Shown piece after piece: positions 63,838 to 64,000 of a DNA stretch of 64,000 nt. Both the position numbers and the translations under genes were made by a program. The stretch covers positions 1,116,001 to 1,180,000 of the forward strand of contig JANEZZ010002068.1 in the NCBI GenBank assembly GCA_026122225.1, written 5' to 3'. Under the pieces are notes generated by a model. It was not told where the DNA came from and searched no databases. It saw only the letters and a program-made list of their open reading frames with translations. The first letter of the stretch is position 1; the number at the start of each line of letters is the position of its first letter. The DNA comes from Heloderma charlesbogerti. Taxonomy: Eukaryota > Chordata > Lepidosauria > Squamata > Helodermatidae.

Positions 63838-64000
63838 CATAAGAACATAAGACCAGCCATGATGGATCAGACCAAGGGTTCATCTGGTCCAGCGTTCTAT
63901 TCACACAGTGGCCGGCCAGCTGCACGTGAGAAACCCACAAGCGTGACACGAGCGCAACAGCACCCTCCCGCCCATGTTCCCCAGCAACTGGTGCACATAG
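63838..64000 (-). mobile_element. CR1-clade LINE fragment (family R1), cut by window end
   Basis: It starts CATAAGAACATAAGACCAGC and matches the R1 blocks (GGGTTCATCTGGTCCAGCGT). It lies in GAMT intron 1. Confidence 0.7.

Overview
This window is nuclear DNA of a vertebrate, most likely a squamate reptile (lizard or snake). Genes are split into short exons by long introns. The repeats fit squamates: three RTE-BovB LINE copies, many CR1-type LINE fragments, a Sauria-type SINE, MIR-like CORE-SINEs, tRNA-Ala-derived SINEs, a Tc1/mariner element and several families of palindromic MITEs. There are no prokaryotic features. The species is not identified.

Three protein genes can be read exon by exon. 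(1) PWWP3A (also called MUM1/EXPAND1), + strand: 12 coding exons from 12488 to 31756, 467 codons, with all splice phases agreeing. Its likely promoter is a CpG-rich, CCAAT-box-rich stretch around 7.8-11.0 kb that is split by a BovB insertion. (2) NDUFS7, the complex I PSST subunit, + strand: 7 coding exons from 36656 to 55503, starting in a CpG island that abuts a 1.27 kb polypurine tract. A BovB with an unbroken reading frame sits in its first intron. (3) GAMT, guanidinoacetate methyltransferase, - strand: exons 2-6 between 63681 and 58084, with exon 1 outside the window. NDUFS7 and GAMT are convergent. Gene order and strands match human 19p13.3 (PWWP3A-NDUFS7-GAMT). A tRNA-Asn(GTT) gene lies between the first two genes at 34213-34286.

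Layout: 1-7.8 kb is intergenic and repeat-filled (broken BovB, CR1, Sauria-type SINE, a MITE). 7.8-11.2 kb is the PWWP3A promoter region with the BovB insertion. 11.2-32.5 kb is PWWP3A, with a dead Tc1 element and a 3 kb L3-like LINE in its introns. 32.5-36.4 kb is intergenic (minisatellite, tRNA-Asn, polypurine tract). 36.4-55.6 kb is NDUFS7. 55.6-58.1 kb holds a novel-looking inverted-repeat element and a solo LTR. 58.1-64 kb is GAMT.

The three genes are housekeeping functions with no shared pathway (DNA-damage chromatin factor, respiratory chain, creatine synthesis). Their grouping is old vertebrate synteny, not an operon. No wholly new protein system was found. The unusual content is in the mobile DNA: a 5S rRNA/CR1 chimeric SINE, an apparently intact BovB, a terminal-inverted-repeat element carrying internal tandem repeats, and transposons sitting within a few bases of splice sites or inside a promoter.
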